From: DATHVR01 sp035461175
GTDB lineage: Bacteria > Actinomycetota > Acidimicrobiia > Spongiisociales > ZC4RG35
Length of the DNA: 28,561 nucleotides
Direction: 5' to 3'
NCBI GenBank assembly: GCA_035461175.1
Contig: DATHVR010000156.1
Coordinates: 1 to 28,561, forward strand
Shown here: piece by piece, positions 24,533-28,561 of the stretch
Layout of the letters: every line of letters starts with the position of its first letter
Numbering within the stretch: the first letter of the stretch is position 1
Translations under genes and position numbers: made by a program
Notes under the pieces: model-generated
Told to the model about the DNA's origin: nothing
What the model saw: the letters and a program-made list of their open reading frames with translations, nothing else
Databases searched by the model: none

Positions 24533-25068
24533 GTGGTGAGGCTGCGCTCCGGTATGTGCGCCGGGGCGGTCGGTGGTTCCCGTCCAGTCGATCGAGCCAG
24601 GAGGATGCAGTTGTGGGCGGAGGGACTGCACGTCGCCCGGCAAGCACCCGCGGGAGTTCGCCGAGGCGTGGGCGGAGGCGGGGATCGAACTGCTGGCGGG
24701 CGACCGCTGCTACATGTGCCGTTCCACGACGATCACCATCCCTCTCCACATCGACGCCGAAGGGTGCCGCTGGTACTGCTTCGACGGGAGGCCGGCGCCG
24801 TTACGGCGGGATCGACGTCGGGGCGGCGGCGTCGCTGCGCCCGTGCTTCGAGGGTGTGGAGGTGCGCATCCAGGGCCGCCCGGTGGGATACCTGGCGGCG
24901 GGCGACGCCCGGAGACTGGCACCGGAGATCGAGGGCGCCCTCGCCGGAACCGGAGGCGCCACCTGTCGGGCCCGGATCCGGGGCGGCTGGGACCGGGGCG
25001 GAGACGACGTCGGGCTGTTCGGGGTGGTGCGGTATTTGGGAGAAGACTCCCCCGGCGCGGTACGTTGA
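24529..25068 (+). pseudogene. Frameshifted gene: zinc-motif fragments and HIRAN-like C-terminus
   Basis: Recognisable protein pieces lie in two frames. From 24529 one frame begins SGEAALRYVRRGG, like the start of bifunctional primase-polymerase proteins. From about 24573 the frame two bases over continues VVPVQSIEPGGCSCGRRDC, then TSPGKHPRE, the CxCx4C...PGKHP zinc motif of that family. It is followed by a possible zinc ribbon (CYMC ... CRWYC). Near 24795-24810 the signal returns to the first frame with VEVRIQGRPVGYL and GGWDRGGDDVGLFGV, like HIRAN-type proteins. Two compensating frameshifts, from decay or from assembly error, would explain this. The GTG at 24529 overlaps the preceding stop by 4 nt, so it was an operon member. 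The original function is unknown. Confidence 0.5.
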
Positions 25069-25076
25069 CAGGGCAG

Positions 25077-26081
25077 ATGTCACTCCAGGTCCCCGTCTCC
25101 GTTCTCGACCTCGGCTCCGTGGCCCGCGCGGCCACCACCGCCCAGGCTCTCGCCGACACCACCGGACTGGCCCAGTCAGCGGACCGTTTGGGTTATCACC
25201 GGTTCTGGGTGGCCGAGCATCACAACATGCCGATCGTCGCCTCCACCTCGCCGTCGGTGCTGATCGCCCACCTGGCCGCCGTCACAGAGCGGATCCGAGT
25301 CGGTTCCGGCGGGGTGATGCTCCCCAATCACCCGCCGCTGGTGGTGGCCGAGCAGTTCTCCATGCTGGAAGCGCTCCATCCCGGCCGGATCGATCTCGGA
25401 ATCGGGCGGGCGCCGGGCACCGATCCGGCCACGGCCGCCGCCCTCCGCCGCAGCCCCGACACTCTCAACGCCCAGGAGTTCCCCCGGCATCTGATCGACC
25501 TGATGGGCCTGTTGGGGGACGTGCGGGAGGGATCGCGCCTCCACACCCGGTTCTCGGCCACTCCCCGGGCCGTCACCTATCCCGACATCTTCCTGCTCGG
25601 ATCCTCCGGATACAGCGCCCAACTCGCCGGTCTTCTCGGGCTGTCCTTCGTGCAGGCCCATCACTTCGACATGGGCGGTACCGACGAATCGGTGCGCATG
25701 TATCGCCAGGCCTTCCGGCCTTCCGGAACCCTGGGCGAGCCATATCCGATCGTTTCGGCCAACGTGGTGGTCGCCGCCAGCGAAGAGGAGGCCTATCGGC
25801 TCTCGCTACCGGGGAGACTGGTCCGGTTCTGGTTGCGGACGGGCCGTCCCATCCGCATCGTCACCGTGGAGGAGGCCGAACAGAACCTCGACCTCGAATC
25901 CGCCCTGGCCATGCCCACCGAGTCCCTCACCGGGACTCCCGACCAGGTGGCCGAGGGTCTGGAGGCACTGCAGGCCCGCACCGAGGCGGCCGAACTGATG
26001 GTCACCGCGACGACGGCCGGCTATGAAGAGAAGGTCGACGGCCTCGGGCTGCTGGCCAAGACGCTGGGACTCGGAACGTGA
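25077..26081 (+). CDS. Luciferase-like flavin-dependent oxidoreductase, MsnO8 type
   Basis: A 334-aa LLM-class enzyme that should use reduced flavin (FMNH2, or possibly F420) to oxidise an unknown substrate in the cytoplasm. It matches the 'luciferase family oxidoreductase group 1' pattern: SVLDLGSVA near the N-terminus, YHRFWVAEHHNMP (about 40-52), RIRVGSGGVMLPNH (about 74-87) and RIDLGIGRAPGTD (about 105-117). I chose the ATG at 25077 because the family starts with exactly this segment. The same frame stays open far upstream through the frameshifted gene, which is coincidental. TACGTT at 25061 is a possible -10. Its stop overlaps the GTG of the ABC ATPase in a GTGA junction. Confidence 0.92.
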   Translation: MSLQVPVSVLDLGSVARAATTAQALADTTGLAQSADRLGYHRFWVAEHHNMPIVASTSPSVLIAHLAAVTERIRVGSGGVMLPNHPPLVVAEQFSMLEALHPGRIDLGIGRAPGTDPATAAALRRSPDTLNAQEFPRHLIDLMGLLGDVREGSRLHTRFSATPRAVTYPDIFLLGSSGYSAQLAGLLGLSFVQAHHFDMGGTDESVRMYRQAFRPSGTLGEPYPIVSANVVVAASEEEAYRLSLPGRLVRFWLRTGRPIRIVTVEEAEQNLDLESALAMPTESLTGTPDQVAEGLEALQARTEAAELMVTATTAGYEEKVDGLGLLAKTLGLGT

Positions 26082-27025
26082 GCGCTCCGCTCGTTGTCGA
26101 GACCCGCGACCTGGCCAAGCACTTCGGCTCCGTCGAGGCAGTGCGCTCCGTCGACCTCGAGGTTCCCCAGCGTTCGATTTTCGGGTTCCTCGGTCCCAAC
26201 GGGGCCGGCAAGACCACCACCCTGCGAATGCTGGTGGGACTGCTCAGCCCGACCGCCGGCTCCGGGACCGTGCTCGGCTATCAGATCGGCAAGGACGAGC
26301 TCGGCCTCCGGCGTCACATCGGCTACCTGCCCCAGCAACCCCATTTCTATCCTGACCTCACCGCCCGGGAGACCCTGCGCTATGCCGGACGCTTCTTCTA
26401 CCGCCCCGGCCCCGGTCTGGAGAGCCGGATCGAGGAAATGATCGAGGTGTCGGGCCTGGCCGAGCGGGCGGACCGGCCGGTGGGGGTGTTCTCCGGTGGT
26501 GAGCGGCAGCGGCTCGGAATCGCCCAGGCCCAACTCCACCGACCCGAACTCCTGATTCTTGACGAGCCTGCCGCCGGTCTCGACCCACTGGGGCGGCGTG
26601 ACGTGCTCAACCTGCTCACCGACCTGCGGGAGGAGACCACCGTCCTGTACTCGACCCACATCCTCGACGACGTGCAGCGAGTGAGTGACATGGTGGCGAT
26701 CATCAACCGGGGCCGGATGGTGGCCCATGCCCCGATCGAACAACTCCTCGCCGGCACCGAGGGGGCGGTCTACCTCCTTCGGACGCGGGGACCCACGGAG
26801 TCGGTCCAGACCCGTCTCCAGGGTTTGCCCTGGATCGAACGGATCGAGATCGAACCAGGGGACGGCGGTGACCGCTGGATGGTCGTGGCCGAGGAGGAAG
26901 AGGCGGAACGTCACCTTCTGCGGACCGTGCTGGCCGATCCCGAGGTCGTCGTCACCGACTTCGGCCGGCAGCGGTTCGAGCTCGAGGACGTATTCGTCCG
27001 GGTGGTAGAGGAGCAGACGTCGTGA
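26078..27025 (+). CDS. ABC-2 type transporter ATP-binding protein
   Basis: This 315-aa ATPase powers an ABC-2 exporter with the permease that follows. Walker A GPNGAGKTT (39-47), Q-loop LPQQPHFYP, signature FSGGERQ (138-144), Walker B LLILDEP (158-164) and switch His194 (YSTHILDD) are intact. The C-terminal region (about 225-315) is the accessory domain common in NatA/CcmA-like exporter ATPases. The GTG start overlaps the oxidoreductase stop and the stop overlaps the permease GTG. Substrate is unknown; lipids, antibiotics or Na+ are typical for this class. Confidence 0.93.
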   Translation: MSAPLVVETRDLAKHFGSVEAVRSVDLEVPQRSIFGFLGPNGAGKTTTLRMLVGLLSPTAGSGTVLGYQIGKDELGLRRHIGYLPQQPHFYPDLTARETLRYAGRFFYRPGPGLESRIEEMIEVSGLAERADRPVGVFSGGERQRLGIAQAQLHRPELLILDEPAAGLDPLGRRDVLNLLTDLREETTVLYSTHILDDVQRVSDMVAIINRGRMVAHAPIEQLLAGTEGAVYLLRTRGPTESVQTRLQGLPWIERIEIEPGDGGDRWMVVAEEEEAERHLLRTVLADPEVVVTDFGRQRFELEDVFVRVVEEQTS

Positions 27026-27825
27026 CCCTCGAAGCCGTCCCTCAGGCAGCCGGCTGGAACGCCGGTGCCGGCAACGTGTTCCGTCACGAGTCGCGGTTGT
27101 GGTGGCGATCGCGGCGGTGGTGGATCCACGCCCTCTTGTGGACCACTCTCCTCAACGCCATCTTCCTCGGAATGCTGTGGGTGGCCTCCGCCGCCAACGA
27201 GGGCAACCTGCGTCTCGAGGAGCCGGCGATGGGGGTGGGGGACATCCTCCCGCAATTCGTCGGATTGGCGACGTTGCTGTCCACGATCGGGGTGGTCGTT
27301 CTCACCCAGGGAGTGATGCTCGACGAGCGCAAAGTGGGGACGCTGGAGTGGGTCCTGGCCAAGCCCCTCTCCCGCACCGGGATGGTCATTGCCAAGTACG
27401 CCGCCCATGCCCTGCCCGTCCTGTTGGTGTTCGTGGCATTGCCCTGGTCCGGGATCTACTTCCTGGCCTCGCGGGAGCTGGGTGAGCCATGGCCGCTGGG
27501 CGACTTCCTGGGCGTGGCGGGATTGCTGGCCCTGGTCCACCTGTTCACCCTGGCGCTGGTCCTCATGCTCGGCACCTGGACCACCAGCCGGGCGCTGGTG
27601 GTGGGAGTCCCGGTCGGCGCCGTGATCCTGTACGACTCCGTCCACCTGTTCGTCGACGACATGGCCGGAAAGCTTCCCTTCCCGTGGGAGCTGACCGGTG
27701 TCGCCACGATGCTGGCAGGAGGCCAGCCGCCGGTGTCGGTGCTGCCGGTCGTGGCATCCGTGCTGTGGATCGGACTCGTGCTGGCGGTTGCCGCCTGGCG
27801 GTTCCAGCGCGACGAGATCCTGTAG
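27022..27825 (+). CDS. ABC-2 type transporter permease
   Basis: A 267-aa membrane protein with six hydrophobic helices in the ABC-2 pattern. A cytoplasmic amphipathic N-terminus (NVFRHESRLWWRSRRWW) precedes helix 1. The DERKVGTLEWVLAKPLSRTGMVIAKY segment (about 101-126, described here in parts: DERKVGTLEW and AKPLSR) is the classic ATPase-contact region of ABC-2 permeases. It is coupled to the ATPase by a GTGA overlap and ends the long plus-strand chain. The 109-bp spacer that follows (27826-27934) is less GC-rich, holding TTGATTTTCTTACAAG, and probably carries the promoter of the next gene. Confidence 0.9.
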   Translation: MTLEAVPQAAGWNAGAGNVFRHESRLWWRSRRWWIHALLWTTLLNAIFLGMLWVASAANEGNLRLEEPAMGVGDILPQFVGLATLLSTIGVVVLTQGVMLDERKVGTLEWVLAKPLSRTGMVIAKYAAHALPVLLVFVALPWSGIYFLASRELGEPWPLGDFLGVAGLLALVHLFTLALVLMLGTWTTSRALVVGVPVGAVILYDSVHLFVDDMAGKLPFPWELTGVATMLAGGQPPVSVLPVVASVLWIGLVLAVAAWRFQRDEIL

Positions 27826-27934
27826 GGGAGGGCCCGAGGGCACGCGCACAGGCGACGGCCGGCAGATTGATTTTCTTACAAGAGCGACAGCTCACGACAC
27901 GCCAATATGGGGGCATCCCGAAGCAGAGGAGCCA

Positions 27935-28375
27935 ATGGGCAAAGTAGTCATGTACAGCTCGGTGTCGGTGGACGGCTTCGTCGCGGACGAAAACGACCAG
28001 CCCGGACCCCTGTTCGACTGGTTGTTCAGCGGCGACGTGCCGTTGGACGAGAGCGGCGAGTTGAAGGTGTCGCAGACCTCCTACGACTACACCCGGCCGT
28101 ACTGGGACCAGATCGGGCCGACGGTCGTCGGCCGCCACGTCTTCGACATGACGGACGGCTGGGACGGGAAGCCGCCGAGCGGGATCGACCACGTGGTCGT
28201 CGTGACGCACCGGCCACAGCCAGAGGGCTTGGACCCCGAAGCGCCGTTTCATTTCGTCGACGGCATCGCGGCAGCCGTGGTGTTCGGGTCCGGCAAGCGC
28301 TACTTCGGGTCGGTCGACGCGCAGCACCTGTTGGAGGATCGTGATGTGGCGATGCACTACCGGCGCACGCGCTGA
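27935..28375 (+). CDS. DHFR-family (RibD C-terminal-like) protein, internally deleted
   Basis: A 146-aa protein of the dihydrofolate-reductase/RibD C-terminal family, beginning MGKVVMYSSVSVDGFVADE with DQPGPLFDW and TVVGRHVFDMTDGW. Members are usually about 185-190 aa. Here FHFVDGIAAAV joins directly to VFGSGKRYFGSV, so about 40 residues of the central/C-terminal fold (helix and strands including the nucleotide-binding part) are missing. The last residues, MHYRRTR, also differ from the usual LHLRYRVRR ending. It is probably non-functional or altered. AGAGGA 4 nt before the ATG supports the start. Its 3' 102 bp are repeated in inverted orientation at 28460-28561. Confidence 0.75.
   Translation: MGKVVMYSSVSVDGFVADENDQPGPLFDWLFSGDVPLDESGELKVSQTSYDYTRPYWDQIGPTVVGRHVFDMTDGWDGKPPSGIDHVVVVTHRPQPEGLDPEAPFHFVDGIAAAVVFGSGKRYFGSVDAQHLLEDRDVAMHYRRTR
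28255..28356 (+). repeat. Perfect 102-bp inverted repeat, left arm
   Basis: This stretch inside the DHFR-family gene is identical to the reverse complement of 28460-28561. The arms are separated by 103 bp. Identity ends sharply at 28356; the right arm reaches the window end and may continue. Confidence 0.95.
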
Positions 28376-28416
28376 TTCACGAGACAATTGCTTCTTCGCG
28401 TACCCGCTCAGATCGG

Positions 28417-28561
28417 TCAACGGCGCACCCGATAGCGCAGGTGAAGCACCCGGTTGCCCTGCATCGCCACATCACGATCCTCCAACAGGTGCTGCGCGTC
28501 GACCGACCCGAAGTAGCGCTTGCCGGACCCGAACACCACGGCTGCCGCGATGCCGTCGACG
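28417..28561 (-). CDS. Partial DHFR-family protein, C-terminus of an inverted copy
   Basis: On the minus strand this frame enters at the window end and reads VDGIAAAVVFGSGKRYFG, then SVDAQHLLEDRDVAM, then QGNRVLHLRYRVRR and a TGA at 28417. The LHLRYRVRR ending is the normal C-terminus of the family, unlike the plus-strand copy. It carries the same internal deletion junction (GIAAAV-VFGSG). The two genes are tail to tail with 41 bp between their stops. The N-terminus lies outside the window. Confidence 0.75.
   Translation of the reverse strand, partial: VDGIAAAVVFGSGKRYFGSVDAQHLLEDRDVAMQGNRVLHLRYRVRR
28460..28561 (-). repeat. Perfect 102-bp inverted repeat, right arm
   Basis: Reverse complement of 28255-28356 without a mismatch. 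It is cut by the window end, so the true repeat may be longer. Confidence 0.95.

Noticed and set aside
24573..26081. A 502-aa fusion of the zinc-motif fragment with the luciferase-like enzyme
   Set aside because: The middle (about 24800-25076) translates as Arg/Gly/Pro-rich noise while the HIRAN-like signal is in another frame. The oxidoreductase has a family-typical start at 25077.

Overview
The window is high-GC bacterial chromosome, almost fully coding. Gene content points to Actinomycetota: a UPF0182 membrane protein, a Lon-like PDZ protease, a DUF2342 protein, a DivIVA-type coiled-coil protein, an MsnO8-type luciferase-like oxidoreductase and a LivHMKFG transporter. Many GTG starts and likely leaderless genes fit too. 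An Acidimicrobiia-like lineage is my best guess, but this is inference without a marker gene.

Layout. (1) 142-2411, minus: an HtrA-type protease and a DUF2342 protein whose zinc motif is lost. (2) 2426-2860, plus: MoaE, divergent from htrA across only 14 bp. (3) 3112-10628, plus: a long-chain acyl-CoA ligase followed by a complete branched-chain-amino-acid-type ABC importer (livH, livM, livK, livF, livG), probably one operon punctuated by structured spacers. (4) 10772-11344, minus: BioY biotin transporter. (5) 11398-17933, plus: PDZ/Lon-like protease, a DivIVA-like protein with a phage-head-protein-like Cys/His tail, UPF0182 and a GNAT acetyltransferase. (6) 17986-20033: a small membrane protein, an ABC-F ATPase (minus) and a small tail-anchored protein (minus). 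(7) 20161-21165: GAPDH, convergent with a multi-pass membrane protein (minus). (8) 22234-27825, plus: a tightly packed chain with many 4-nt stop/start overlaps: a 57-aa membrane protein, an MFS-like permease, a bactofilin-like/TM protein, a frameshifted gene with zinc-motif and HIRAN-like pieces, the luciferase-like oxidoreductase and an ABC-2 exporter pair. (9) 27935-28561: a DHFR-family gene with an internal deletion, followed by a perfect 102-bp inverted copy of its 3' part that runs off the window.

Outside the genes, four features stand out. First, several spacers and gene ends carry short tandem repeats with a 7-bp period, each locus having its own unit. Second, htrA and moaE appear to be transcribed from interlocked leaderless promoters. 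Third, the liv operon spacers hold overlapping, mutually exclusive stem-loops. Fourth, there is the DHFR inverted repeat. I see no tRNA, rRNA, CRISPR array, insertion sequence or replication origin, and no gene-free stretch above 300 bases.
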